NCBI RefSeq assembly: GCF_900177535.1
Contig: NZ_FXAJ01000001.1
Span: forward strand, 806,001 to 870,000
Source: Priestia filamentosa
GTDB lineage: Bacteria > Bacillota > Bacilli > Bacillales > Bacillaceae_H
Reading direction: 5' to 3'
Length of the DNA stretch: 64,000 bases
This document shows, in pieces, positions 16,682 to 24,988 of the stretch (position 1 is its first letter; every line of letters begins with the position of its first letter). Below the pieces are notes generated by a model. The model was not told where the DNA came from. It searched no databases and worked only from the letters and a program-made list of their open reading frames with translations. The position numbers and the translations under genes were made by a program.

Positions 16682-17614
16682 TTGACAGAGAAAGAAAAAG
16701 TGGTCGTAATTATCGGTCCAACGGCCGTTGGAAAAACCGAGCTAAGCATAAAGCTCGCAAAAAAGCTGAACGCTGAGATTATATCAGGAGACTCGATGCA
16801 AATTTACCGAGGAATGGATATTGGGACAGCGAAAATTACGGAAGAGGAGATGGATGGTGTTATGCATCATCTTATTGACATTAAAGATCCGGACGAAAGT
16901 TTCTCTGTTGCCGAATTTCAAAAGCTTGTGCGCGAAAAAATGTGCGATATTACAAGTAGAGGAAAGCTGCCGATGATTGTAGGCGGAACAGGGCTTTACA
17001 TTCAAGCGGCACTTTACGACTACGAGTTTACAAAAGAAAAAGCAAACAGTACGGTTCGCACGCGTCTAGAAGAGCGCCTAGAGCTTGAGGGAGCAGAAGT
17101 GCTTCACAGCGAGCTCCAAAAAGTAGATCCACTAAGCGCAGAGCGTATTCATATGAATAACACAAGACGGGTGATCCGCGCGCTTGAAGTATACGAAACA
17201 ACAGGAACGCCGTTTAGTGAGCATGTTGACGAAGAAAAGCATGAGCTTCTTTATAATGCGGTCTTTATTGGACTTACAATGGAGCGAGAGCAGCTATATG
17301 CGAGAATTAACAAGCGCGTTGATATGATGATGGATAAGGGACTTTTAAAAGAGGTTTCAGATTTAATCCAAAGAGGAATTAATAAAGAGGCGCAGTCTGT
17401 TCAAGCGATAGGTTATAAAGAGCTGTACGATTTTGCGGAAGGTCGCACAAGCTTAGATGAAGCTGTTGAGCTCTTGAAGCGCAATTCAAGACGATATGCA
17501 AAACGTCAGCTCACATGGTTTCGCAATCGTTTGCCTATTCAGTGGTTTGACATGACAGACGCTCGTCCTTCTGAAAAGTTTGCTGAAATTTTTGCTTATA
17601 TAGAAGGAAAATAG
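16682..17614 (+). CDS. miaA: tRNA dimethylallyltransferase MiaA
   Basis: About 310 residues. Transfers dimethylallyl to A37 of tRNAs that read UNN codons. Motifs: P-loop IIGPTAVGKTELS, SGDSMQIYRGMDIGTAK, HHLIDIKDPDESFSVAEF, VGGTGLYIQA, and the C-terminal KRNSRRYAKRQLTWFRN. A TTG start at 16682 behind GGTGAGAG is chosen; the in-frame ATG at 16616 adds 22 residues absent from typical family members and lacks a good SD. It lies directly upstream of hfq, a conserved arrangement. Confidence 0.95.
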   Translation: MTEKEKVVVIIGPTAVGKTELSIKLAKKLNAEIISGDSMQIYRGMDIGTAKITEEEMDGVMHHLIDIKDPDESFSVAEFQKLVREKMCDITSRGKLPMIVGGTGLYIQAALYDYEFTKEKANSTVRTRLEERLELEGAEVLHSELQKVDPLSAERIHMNNTRRVIRALEVYETTGTPFSEHVDEEKHELLYNAVFIGLTMEREQLYARINKRVDMMMDKGLLKEVSDLIQRGINKEAQSVQAIGYKELYDFAEGRTSLDEAVELLKRNSRRYAKRQLTWFRNRLPIQWFDMTDARPSEKFAEIFAYIEGK

Positions 17615-17664
17615 GATATAATCGAGAAATAGTTAGCTTATAGAGATAAAGAGGAGGCAATATC

Positions 17665-17889
17665 ATGAAACAGTCAATCAACATTCAAGATCAGTTTTTG
17701 AATCAGCTTCGCAAAGACAACGTATTTGTAACAGTATTCCTACTAAACGGTTTTCAACTTCGCGGCCTTGTAAAAGGGTTCGACAATTTTACCGTTTTAT
17801 TAGAAACGGAAGGCAAACAGCAGCTTATCTATAAGCATGCGATTTCGACGTTTGCACCAAACAAACCTGTTTCAATGGAATTCGAATAA
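17665..17889 (+). CDS. hfq: RNA-binding protein Hfq
   Basis: 74 residues. Sm1 ([27 protein letters not shown]) and Sm2 ([10 protein letters not shown], the YKHA form) motifs of the hexameric RNA chaperone. The tail is short, as in other Bacillus Hfq proteins. GAGGAGG lies 8 bases before the ATG. A TATAAT at 17617-17622 may give hfq its own promoter in addition to readthrough from miaA. Confidence 0.96.
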   Translation: MKQSINIQDQFLNQLRKDNVFVTVFLLNGFQLRGLVKGFDNFTVLLETEGKQQLIYKHAISTFAPNKPVSMEFE

Positions 17890-17920
17890 ATACAAGGCGT
17901 TCATGCCTATGTTTTACATA

Positions 17921-17956
17921 AAAGAGGCAACCTCCTGGGGAGGTTGCCTCTTTTTC
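17921..17956. terminator. Bidirectional terminator between hfq and the FbpA-like gene
   Basis: GAGGCAACCTCC / GGAGGTTGCCTC stem with a 3-base loop, TTTTT on the plus side and A-rich on the other. Confidence 0.9.
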
Positions 17957-17959
17957 TAT

Positions 17960-18133
17960 TTATGCGCGAGAGATTATTTTTTGTTTTGTTTGGTTGAGAT
18001 ACTCTTTTTCAAGTTCTTGGAGAGAAAACTCGTAAAGATGTTTTCCATACTTTTTATATAACCCAACATTTAATAGTTTTGTGATTAGTTGATTTTTGCG
18101 GTCTTCTGCCGCTTTTTGTTTCACTTCATTCAT
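17960..18133 (-). CDS. Small FbpA-like (Fur-regulated basic protein family) protein
   Basis: About 57 residues. Core ITKLLNVGLYKKYGKHLYEFSLQELEKEY matches the pattern of the Fur_reg_FbpA family (xKLxxLGIYKxxxxxLYELTLxELExEY). FbpA-type peptides of B. subtilis work in the iron-sparing response, with Fur-regulated FsrA RNA and possibly Hfq-linked RNA control; the position next to hfq is suggestive only. The ATG at 18133 is preferred over GTG 18151 because AAAGGA lies 9 bases upstream. No clear Fur box is seen. Confidence 0.6.
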   Translation of the reverse strand: MNEVKQKAAEDRKNQLITKLLNVGLYKKYGKHLYEFSLQELEKEYLNQTKQKIISRA

Positions 18134-18313
18134 ATTTGACATTCCTTTCACAACTTGAAAGCATTTTCTCTAAAAAGGTTATTCCCACATTAACAAATTT
18201 CTAAACAACCTTAGATTTTTAACATGGATTTTTTTCTTTTAACATAAAGTGAAAGAAAGAGAGGTTTTTTGAAGATGTGAGAATCAGCACAAGAAGTAAA
18301 GAGGTGAACGTTC

Positions 18314-19273
18314 TTGGAGAGACCAGTTACGCTAAAAAATAACGGTCAAATTAACATCGTTTTAAATAATGAAACGCAAAAAACACATGGAACTCAAACT
18401 TCCTCCTTTATCCCTGTTGTAAAGCAAGAGGTCAAACATGAAGCCCTTCGCGATATCGAAAGAGAGATGGCAAAGCTTGTTGGCATGGAAGAAATGAAGC
18501 GAATCGTGAAAGAAGTGTACGCATGGCTTTATGTGAGCAAAAGGCGCGAAGAAATCGGGTTGAAAGCTGAAAAACAGGCGCTTCATATGATGTTCAAAGG
18601 GAATCCAGGCACAGGGAAAACAACAGTTGCGAGACTTCTAGCCAAACTGTTTCTTGAAATGAAGGTGCTCTCAAAAGGGCATTTAATTGAAGCAGAGCGG
18701 GCAGATTTAGTTGGGGAATATATCGGACATACGGCGCAAAAGACGCGTGATCTCATAAAAAAAGCAATGGGCGGCATTTTATTTATTGATGAAGCTTATT
18801 CACTTGGCCGAGGCGGAGAGAAAGACTTTGGAAAAGAAGCAATCGACACGCTTGTAAAACATATGGAAGACAGACATCAAGAGTTTGTGCTAATCTTAGC
18901 GGGGTATTCTCGCGAGATGGATAACTTCTTAATGCTGAATCCAGGCTTAAAATCGAGATTTCCGCTTGTTATTGATTTTAAAGATTATACAGTAAGTGAG
19001 CTTTTGCAAATTGCAGATAAAATGTTAAAAGAACGTCAATATGAGCTGACAAAAGAAGCGCTATATAAGCTTCGTCAGCATTTAAACGACGTAACAGGAC
19101 AGTCAAGCCTTCAAACTTTCAGCAACGGCCGCTACGTCAGGAACGTGATTGAAAAGTCAATTCGCTCACAAGCAATGCGGCTCCTCACAACAAACAAGTT
19201 CGATCGTGAAGAATTGATGACATTAAAGAGTATTGATTTAATTTTATCAGACGGAGAAAAGGTGTCGTTTTGA
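18314..19273 (+). CDS. spoVK: Stage V sporulation protein K, CbxX/CfxQ-type AAA+ ATPase
   Basis: 319 residues. Walker A FKGNPGTGKTT (about 95-104), Walker B GGILFIDEAYSL (about 152-163), sensor/arginine region PGLKSRFPL and C-terminal GRYVRNVIEKSIRSQAMRLL. SpoVK is a mother-cell (sigma-E) protein needed for spore maturation in B. subtilis. TTG start with AGAGGTGA 6 bases upstream. Position between hfq and hflX is conserved. CATAAAGT at about 18243 loosely resembles a sigma-E -10 (CATACANT), not decisive. Confidence 0.94.
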   Translation: MERPVTLKNNGQINIVLNNETQKTHGTQTSSFIPVVKQEVKHEALRDIEREMAKLVGMEEMKRIVKEVYAWLYVSKRREEIGLKAEKQALHMMFKGNPGTGKTTVARLLAKLFLEMKVLSKGHLIEAERADLVGEYIGHTAQKTRDLIKKAMGGILFIDEAYSLGRGGEKDFGKEAIDTLVKHMEDRHQEFVLILAGYSREMDNFLMLNPGLKSRFPLVIDFKDYTVSELLQIADKMLKERQYELTKEALYKLRQHLNDVTGQSSLQTFSNGRYVRNVIEKSIRSQAMRLLTTNKFDREELMTLKSIDLILSDGEKVSF

Positions 19274-19290
19274 GACGACACCTTTTCTTA
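19257..19290. terminator. Bidirectional terminator after spoVK
   Basis: AAAAGGTGTCGT / ACGACACCTTTT stem overlapping the spoVK stop and serving the convergent TRIC-like gene. Confidence 0.9.
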
Positions 19291-19908
19291 CATTTCTGTT
19301 CCTCTTTCTTGGCGAAGCGACCTGAAAGGCAAACGCCATTTATAAAAAAGAGAGCACATCCGAAGCCCAACAATTCCAACAAGAAGAACATAGAGGCTGA
19401 TGGGCGTTGTTGCAATGTTAAGCCCGATGAAAAGCGCAGCCATCACAGCCCACACTGCATAAATCTCATCATGCAGTACAAGCGGCTTTCGTCTTGCAAG
19501 CAGGTCACGCACAAGTCCGCCACCACATCCTGTTAAAACAGCGGCTACAATAACAGCGCTAAGCGGGTGGTTCATCTCTGTTGCATAAAGCGCGCCTTGA
19601 ATGGCAAATGCGGCAAGCCCAATCGCGTCCGTTAAGTTTCCCCACTTGTGCCAGTGTTTTAATAAATGATTAGGAAATAAAAAGACCAGTGTAATCGAAA
19701 TAAGCGCAATGTGGAAATACATGCTTTGATTCCAAAGCGTGGAAACCGGAACGCCGATTAGCACATTTCGGATGGCACCTCCACCAAATGCGGTAACAAT
19801 CCCTAAAATATAAACGCCCAAAATATCATACTCTTCTTCCATGGCGATAATCGCGCCGCTGATTGCAAACGCAATTGTTCCAATGATGCTTAACACTTCC
19901 CACGTCAC
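19288..19908 (-). CDS. TRIC (UPF0126/YvgT-like) trimeric cation channel family protein
   Basis: About 206 residues, seven hydrophobic segments in two homologous halves. Each half carries a glycine-rich kink with basic residue: AFGGGAIRNVLIGVP and GCGGGLVRDLLARRKP, plus EEEYDILGVYILGIVTA. Prokaryotic TRIC proteins form K+/Na+-permeable trimeric channels. A GTG start at 19908 behind GGGGGTTGAG gives the usual MTWEVLSIIGTIAFAISG N-terminus; the in-frame ATG at 19944 adds 12 residues without SD. It interrupts the spoVK-hflX order. Confidence 0.85.
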   Translation of the reverse strand: MTWEVLSIIGTIAFAISGAIIAMEEEYDILGVYILGIVTAFGGGAIRNVLIGVPVSTLWNQSMYFHIALISITLVFLFPNHLLKHWHKWGNLTDAIGLAAFAIQGALYATEMNHPLSAVIVAAVLTGCGGGLVRDLLARRKPLVLHDEIYAVWAVMAALFIGLNIATTPISLYVLLVGIVGLRMCSLFYKWRLPFRSLRQERGTEM

Positions 19909-20012
19909 GCCAGACTCAACCCCCATAATTACGAAATCATTCAAATTGTATGCCGATTTCTCTATTTATTCAAGAGGATATCGGGTATTTTAAAATAAAA
20001 CCTTTAAAAATT

Positions 20013-20042
20013 TTGTAAACTTCCACACCTTTTTGCTATGAT
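20013..20042 (+). promoter_or_regulatory. SigA-type promoter of hflX
   Basis: TTGTAA (20013-20018), 18-base spacer, TATGAT (20037-20042), 52 bases before the TTG start. Confidence 0.6.
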
Positions 20043-20093
20043 AGGATTGATTTAGCAATTAGGTGAATATATGAGAAGAAAGTAGGAAAAAGT

Positions 20094-21356
20094 TTGCATA
20101 CTTTACAACGAAACGAAAAGGAAAAAACTGTACTTGTTGGCTGTCAGCTTCCAGGAGATGACGAAGTTCGCTTCGGCCATTCGTTAGATGAGCTCGAGTC
20201 GTTAACAGAAACGGCTGGTGGAGAAGTAATTTTGACGCTAACGCAAAAGCGTGAACGAGTCCATCCTGCTACATATATCGGAAAAGGAAAGCTTGAAGAA
20301 CTGCTCGCAGCTGTTGAAGAAACAGAGCCTGATCTTGTTGTATTCAATGACGAGCTTTCACCAAGTCAGCTTCGCAACTTAACAGACATGCTAAGCGTTC
20401 GGATTATTGACAGAACGCAGCTTATTTTAGATATCTTTGCACAGCGCGCCGCAACGAAAGAAGGACACCTGCAAGTTGAGCTTGCACAGCTCAACTATTT
20501 ATTGCCTCGCTTGTCAGGGCAAGGTGTGAATTTATCTCGTCTTGGAGCCGGAATCGGAACGCGCGGACCTGGGGAAACAAAACTTGAAACAGACCGCCGT
20601 CATATTCGCGGCAGAATTCATGATTTAAAACAGCAGCTGAAAACAGTTGTCGAACACCGCAAGCGCTACAGAGCGCGCCGTAAGGAAAATCAGTCGATTC
20701 AAGTGTCGCTTGTTGGCTATACAAATGCAGGGAAGTCAACGCTTTTTAACAAGTTGACAAATGCAGGAACATTTGAGGAGAACCAGCTTTTTGCAACGCT
20801 TGATCCGCTAACGCGCAAAACGCAGCTTCCATCAGGACTTGATATTTTATTAACAGATACAGTTGGATTTATTCAAGACTTGCCAACAACGCTTGTTGCG
20901 GCTTTCCGTTCAACGCTTGAAGAAGTAACAGAAGCCGATTTTATCTTACACGTTGTGGACAGCTCAAATCCTGATTACACAACACACGAAAAAACGGTAC
21001 ATAAATTACTTGAAGAATTAAATGTTACAGACGTACCGATGTTAACCGTTTATAATAAGAAGGATGAAGTGGATCCGGAATTTATCCCGTCTACAACAGA
21101 GTCTTTATTAATCTCGGCGCTTGACGCTAAGGATATTGAAGAGCTGAAAGCGAAAACGAGCGATCTTATCAAATCTTCGATGGAGCACTATAATGTAGAG
21201 CTTTCGCCAAGCGAAGGAGAGTGGCTGTCAACTCTAAAACGCGACAGCATTTTGGAAGGTTTTCATTTTAATGAAGAAAAAGAAGTATATGAATGCAGCG
21301 GCTATATCGCAAAAACACATCCGCTGTATGAATCATTGAGGGAGCGAGAAAAGTAA
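20094..21356 (+). CDS. hflX: Ribosome-associated GTPase HflX
   Basis: 420 residues. The N-terminal HflX domain (about 1-165) includes ATYIGKGKLEEL and the glycine-rich linker RLGAGIGTRGPGETKLE with DRRHIRGRI. The G domain has G1 GYTNAGKSTLFN, G3 DTVGFIQDLP, G4 NKKDEVD and G5 SALDAKD. HflX splits 70S/100S ribosomes during stress. TTG start at 20094 after AGTAGGAA; the nearby ATG at 20071 reads into a stop after four codons. Upstream of ynbB with a 1-base gap. Confidence 0.94.
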   Translation: MHTLQRNEKEKTVLVGCQLPGDDEVRFGHSLDELESLTETAGGEVILTLTQKRERVHPATYIGKGKLEELLAAVEETEPDLVVFNDELSPSQLRNLTDMLSVRIIDRTQLILDIFAQRAATKEGHLQVELAQLNYLLPRLSGQGVNLSRLGAGIGTRGPGETKLETDRRHIRGRIHDLKQQLKTVVEHRKRYRARRKENQSIQVSLVGYTNAGKSTLFNKLTNAGTFEENQLFATLDPLTRKTQLPSGLDILLTDTVGFIQDLPTTLVAAFRSTLEEVTEADFILHVVDSSNPDYTTHEKTVHKLLEELNVTDVPMLTVYNKKDEVDPEFIPSTTESLLISALDAKDIEELKAKTSDLIKSSMEHYNVELSPSEGEWLSTLKRDSILEGFHFNEEKEVYECSGYIAKTHPLYESLREREK

Positions 21357-21357
21357 T

Positions 21358-22626
21358 ATGTTAGAAAAGTTGTACGGAACAAAATTAGCACGCATTGCAG
21401 AAGAAGTAGAATCACTCATTAAGGAAAGACACGAGGAAGTAGATCTAGTTGCTCAATACAACCAGCATCGCGTGTTAAAAAGTTTCCGTGAGCATCAAAT
21501 CGGCGACGTGCACTTTACGCCATCAACAGGATATGGTTATGACGATATTGGAAGAGATGCGCTTGAACGCGTTTATGCTGATGTGTTTGGAACAGATGCA
21601 TCTCTTGTACGTCCGCAAATCATTTCAGGAACGCATGCCATTTCAACAGCACTTTTTGGCGTGCTTCGCCCAGGGGACGAGCTTTTATATATCACAGGAA
21701 AGCCGTACGATACGCTTGAAGAAATTGTGGGCATCAGAGGCAAAGAAGGCATTGGCTCGTTAAAAGACTTTAACATTGGCTATCATGCTGTTCCGCTAGG
21801 AGATGACGGAAACGTAGATTTCGAAGCTGTCAAAGAAAGCATGAATGAACGCACGAAGATGATTGGCATTCAGCGTTCGAAAGGATATGGCATTCGTCCG
21901 TCGTTTACGGTTGAACAAATTCGGGAAATGATTACTTTCGTCAAAAACATTAATCCAGAAGTTATTGTTTTTGTTGATAACTGCTACGGTGAATTTGTTG
22001 AAACAATGGAGCCATCACACGTTGGCGCAGACCTTATGGCAGGCTCGCTGATTAAAAACCCTGGCGGCGGTTTGGCGAAAATTGGCGGCTATATTGCCGG
22101 TCGTGGTGACCTTGTTGAGCTTTGCTCATACCGTATGACAGCACCAGGACTTGGCAGTGAAGCAGGTGCATCACTATACAGCCTTCAAGAAATGTATCAA
22201 GGCTTCTTTATGGCGCCGCACACTGTGGCGCAAGCATTAAAAGGGGCGATTTTTACATCTGCGCTTCTAGAACGTCTTGGCATGAATACAAGCCCCAAAT
22301 GGCATGAAAGCCGCACAGATCTTATTCAATCTGTTCAGTTTGATGAGCGAGATAAAATGGTTGCTTTTTGCCAAGCGATTCAATATGCTTCACCAATTAA
22401 TTCACATGTGACCCCGTACCCAAGCTATATGCCTGGCTATGAAGATGACGTGATTATGGCAGCTGGAACGTTCATCCAAGGAGCAAGCCTTGAATTAACG
22501 GCGGACGGACCGATTCGTCCTCCATTTGTAGCATATGTACAAGGCGGACTAACATATGAGCACGTCAAGATTGCGATTCTGTCCGCTGTAACGTCGCTAA
22601 TCGAAAAAGAATTGTTAGCTTTGTAA
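21358..22626 (+). CDS. ynbB: PLP-dependent methionine gamma-lyase/aluminium-resistance family protein YnbB
   Basis: 422 residues, aspartate aminotransferase fold I. SGTHAISTALFGVLRPGDELLY (cofactor phosphate region), FVDNCYGEFVE (Asp to PLP nitrogen) and AGSLIKNPGGG with the presumptive PLP lysine. Family members are named aluminium resistance or methionine gamma-lyase-like, but the physiological reaction in Bacillus is not settled. ATG starts one base after the hflX stop, so it is co-translated with it; upstream of glnR as in B. subtilis. Confidence 0.9.
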   Translation: MLEKLYGTKLARIAEEVESLIKERHEEVDLVAQYNQHRVLKSFREHQIGDVHFTPSTGYGYDDIGRDALERVYADVFGTDASLVRPQIISGTHAISTALFGVLRPGDELLYITGKPYDTLEEIVGIRGKEGIGSLKDFNIGYHAVPLGDDGNVDFEAVKESMNERTKMIGIQRSKGYGIRPSFTVEQIREMITFVKNINPEVIVFVDNCYGEFVETMEPSHVGADLMAGSLIKNPGGGLAKIGGYIAGRGDLVELCSYRMTAPGLGSEAGASLYSLQEMYQGFFMAPHTVAQALKGAIFTSALLERLGMNTSPKWHESRTDLIQSVQFDERDKMVAFCQAIQYASPINSHVTPYPSYMPGYEDDVIMAAGTFIQGASLELTADGPIRPPFVAYVQGGLTYEHVKIAILSAVTSLIEKELLAL

Positions 22627-22691
22627 CGCTTTCATAAAAAAGTTTTAGTTAATATATACAAAAGAAAAATAAAGTGAATTGCTGATGATGA

Positions 22692-22730
22692 CCCTTTGTT
22701 TATAGCGGCTCTAAGGCCCTAGAACAAAGG
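22692..22730. repeat. Inverted repeat between ynbB and glnR
   Basis: CCCTTTGTT / AACAAAGGG (9 bp, perfect) enclosing 21 bases that can form a small inner GGC/GCC stem. It is followed by GAAAAAAC, so it is not a plus-strand terminator. CCCTTTGTTTATA recurs exactly at 24911-24923 upstream of the sigma-54 activator. Confidence 0.5.
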
Positions 22731-22766
22731 GAAAAAACACTGCGTCTGAAAATTCATAAAAAATAA

Positions 22767-22817
22767 TGTTAGAAAAACTAACATATAATTGACACAGGAA
22801 TTCACATGTTCTACAAT
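22767..22817 (+). promoter_or_regulatory. glnRA promoter with two GlnR/TnrA operators
   Basis: Operator 1 TGTTA-N7-TAACA (22767-22783) is a perfect TGTNAN7TNACA site. Operator 2 TGACA-N7-TCACA (22790-22806) overlaps the -35. Promoter TTGACA (22789-22794), 17-base spacer, TACAAT (22812-22817). The arrangement copies the B. subtilis glnRA double operator, where GlnR with feedback-inhibited glutamine synthetase represses in rich nitrogen. Confidence 0.9.
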
Positions 22818-22847
22818 AAGGGTAGTTAAGTAAAGGAGGAACGAAAT

Positions 22848-23249
22848 ATGGGTGATAATATTCGTCGAAACATGCCTTTATTTCCAATGAGTATCGTTAT
22901 GAAATTGACAGAACTATCAGCAAGGCAAGTTCGTTACTATGAGGAACACGATCTTATTGCTCCTGCGAGAACAGAAGGAAATCGACGTCTTTTCACATTT
23001 AACGACGTTGATAAGCTTCTTGAAATCAAGGAACTAATTGAAAGAGGCGTCAATTTAGCTGGAATCAAGCAAATTTTCGAAGTTCAAAAGGAAAAAGGCA
23101 AGTATACAAAAACAGAAGTAAAAACGCCGGACCAAGAGATGAGCGAAGAAGAGCTTCGCAAACTATGGCGCTCTGAAATTACGCACCAAGCGGGAAGACA
23201 AAACCGCACAGCGTTAAATCAAGGGGATATGTCACGCTTTTTCCATTAA
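22848..23249 (+). CDS. glnR: Nitrogen regulator GlnR (MerR family)
   Basis: 133 residues. MerR-type winged HTH ([30 protein letters not shown]), dimerisation helix, and the C-terminal autoinhibitory tail ending [10 protein letters not shown], the part that contacts glutamine synthetase. Represses its own operon through the operators at 22767-22806. AAAGGAGG precedes the ATG by about 8 bases. First gene of glnRA. Confidence 0.96.
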   Translation: MGDNIRRNMPLFPMSIVMKLTELSARQVRYYEEHDLIAPARTEGNRRLFTFNDVDKLLEIKELIERGVNLAGIKQIFEVQKEKGKYTKTEVKTPDQEMSEEELRKLWRSEITHQAGRQNRTALNQGDMSRFFH

Positions 23250-23323
23250 TAATGTAAGGGTTACTTCATTTTGAAGTATTCTAAATAAATTACTAGTTTT
23301 AGTTATTCAGGGGAGGATAAATG

Positions 23324-24658
23324 ATGGCAAAGTACACAAAAGAAGACATTTTCAAAATGGCGAACGAAGAGAACGTAAAATATATCCGCTTGCAGTTTAC
23401 GGATATCCTAGGAACGATCAAAAACGTTGAAATTCCTTCAAGTCAGCTTGAAAAAGCACTTGATAACAAAATGATGTTCGACGGATCTTCAATTGAAGGA
23501 TTTGTTCGTATTGAAGAATCTGATATGTACTTATATCCGGATCTTGACACATGGGTAGTGTTCCCATGGACGTCTGAAAAAGGAAAAGTAGCTCGTCTTA
23601 TTTGTGACATCTACAATCCAGACGGCACTCCATTCGAAGGGGACCCTCGTAACAACTTGAAGCGCATCTTAAAAGAGATGGAAGAGCTAGGCTTCACAGA
23701 TTTCAATCTTGGACCTGAGCCAGAATTCTTTTTATTCAAGTTAGATGAAAAGGGAGAGCCAACTCTTGAACTAAACGATAAAGGCGGATATTTTGACCTA
23801 GCACCAACAGACTTAGGTGAAAACTGCCGTCGTGATATCGTGCTTGAGCTTGAAGAAATGGGCTTTGAGGTTGAAGCATCTCACCATGAAGTTGCTCCTG
23901 GTCAGCACGAAATCGACTTCAAATATGCAAATGCCCTAAGAGCATGCGATGACATCCAAACGTTCAAGCTTGTTGTCAAAACAATCGCACGCAAACACGG
24001 ACTTCACGCAACATTCATGCCAAAACCACTTTTCGGTGTTAACGGTTCTGGTATGCACTGTAACTTATCTCTATTCAATAATGGAGAAAACTCGTTCTTC
24101 GATAAAGATGCTGACCTTCAGCTAAGCGCCACAGCTCGTCAGTTTATCGCAGGAATTGTTAAGCACGCAACAAGCTTTACAGCTGTAACAAACCCAACAG
24201 TTAACTCATACAAACGTCTTGTACCTGGATATGAAGCACCATGTTATGTTGCTTGGTCTGCACAAAACCGCAGCCCATTAATCCGTATCCCAGCATCACG
24301 CGGTCTTAGCACACGTGTTGAAGTACGTAGCGTTGACCCTGCAGCAAACCCATACTTAGCAATTGCTGTTATGCTTGCAGCAGGTCTTGACGGAATTAAA
24401 AACAAACTAACTCCGCCAAAACCAATCGACCGCAATATCTACGTTATGAACAAGCCAGAGCGTGAAAAAGAAGGCATCTCAGACCTTCCAGCAACACTTG
24501 CTGCAGCGCTTGAAGAGCTTAAATCAAACGAAGTAATGGTTGATGCCCTAGGAAAACACTTATTCGAACACTTCATCGAAGCGAAAGAAATCGAGTGGGA
24601 TATGTTCCGTACGCAAGTACATCCATGGGAACGTGACCAATATATGACGCTTTATTAA
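23324..24658 (+). CDS. glnA: Glutamine synthetase, type I-alpha
   Basis: 444 residues, the same length as B. subtilis GlnA. ATP + glutamate + NH3 to glutamine. Motifs: [73 protein letters not shown] and the C-terminal [10 protein letters not shown] region. There is no adenylylation loop, as in GlnR-interacting I-alpha enzymes. Second ATG of an ATGATG pair is chosen (MAKYTKEDI); GGGGAGG lies 7 bases upstream. Confidence 0.97.
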   Translation: MAKYTKEDIFKMANEENVKYIRLQFTDILGTIKNVEIPSSQLEKALDNKMMFDGSSIEGFVRIEESDMYLYPDLDTWVVFPWTSEKGKVARLICDIYNPDGTPFEGDPRNNLKRILKEMEELGFTDFNLGPEPEFFLFKLDEKGEPTLELNDKGGYFDLAPTDLGENCRRDIVLELEEMGFEVEASHHEVAPGQHEIDFKYANALRACDDIQTFKLVVKTIARKHGLHATFMPKPLFGVNGSGMHCNLSLFNNGENSFFDKDADLQLSATARQFIAGIVKHATSFTAVTNPTVNSYKRLVPGYEAPCYVAWSAQNRSPLIRIPASRGLSTRVEVRSVDPAANPYLAIAVMLAAGLDGIKNKLTPPKPIDRNIYVMNKPEREKEGISDLPATLAAALEELKSNEVMVDALGKHLFEHFIEAKEIEWDMFRTQVHPWERDQYMTLY

Positions 24659-24677
24659 GAGATTAATAAAGTGATAG

Positions 24678-24712
24678 AACCCCTTGATACTAACAGTATC
24701 AAGGGGTTTTCT
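24678..24712 (+). terminator. glnA terminator
   Basis: AACCCCTTGATACT / AGTATCAAGGGGTT stem followed by TTCTT. A close copy lies at 31423-31458. Confidence 0.9.
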
Positions 24713-24988
24713 TATGGATGGTTTTCAGTTCAAAGTTTACTTAAAAGCATTATTTCAACAGTGAGGGTATAAAATGCACGTCACTAGGTAAAATAGGCAA
24801 TTTTGGTCCGATTTAATCATGAAAGGACAACCGATTTGAAGAAATAGTTGTTGAGGTCACGTAGGCATGCTAATATTATTCAAAAATAAATAATTATTTA
24901 TTTTTGAATTCCCTTTGTTTATAAGCATTGGAGGGAATATGTTTCAAAAATGAATAATTACAATAATTAATTTGAAAAGGTGTTGAAC
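24713..24988 (+). other. Intergenic region before the sigma-54 activator
   Basis: About 280 bases, very AT-rich, with the 32-bp palindrome and repeated half listed next and the second CCCTTTGTTTATA copy (24911-24923). No clear SigA promoter. No coding frame. Confidence 0.5.
24878..24960. promoter_or_regulatory. 32-bp perfect palindrome plus a direct-repeat half, likely activator binding sites
   Basis: 24878-24909 is a perfect 32-bp palindrome with half ATTCAAAAATAAATAA. An 18-base near-copy of its core (TTCAAAAATGAATAATTA, one mismatch) recurs at 24943-24960, 64 bases (about six helical turns) from the first. The element lies just upstream of the activator start, suggesting autoregulation and/or an upstream activating sequence for the sigma-54 promoter at 26371. 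Confidence 0.6.

Noticed and set aside
18150-18240. Fur box upstream of the FbpA-like gene
   Set aside because: GAGAAAATGCTTTC is only weakly symmetrical and does not match the TGATAATNATTATCA 7-1-7 form.
19185-19536. Overlapping frames on both strands around the spoVK end and the TRIC-like gene
   Set aside because: They are antisense shadows of spoVK and the TRIC-like gene, without SD or motifs.
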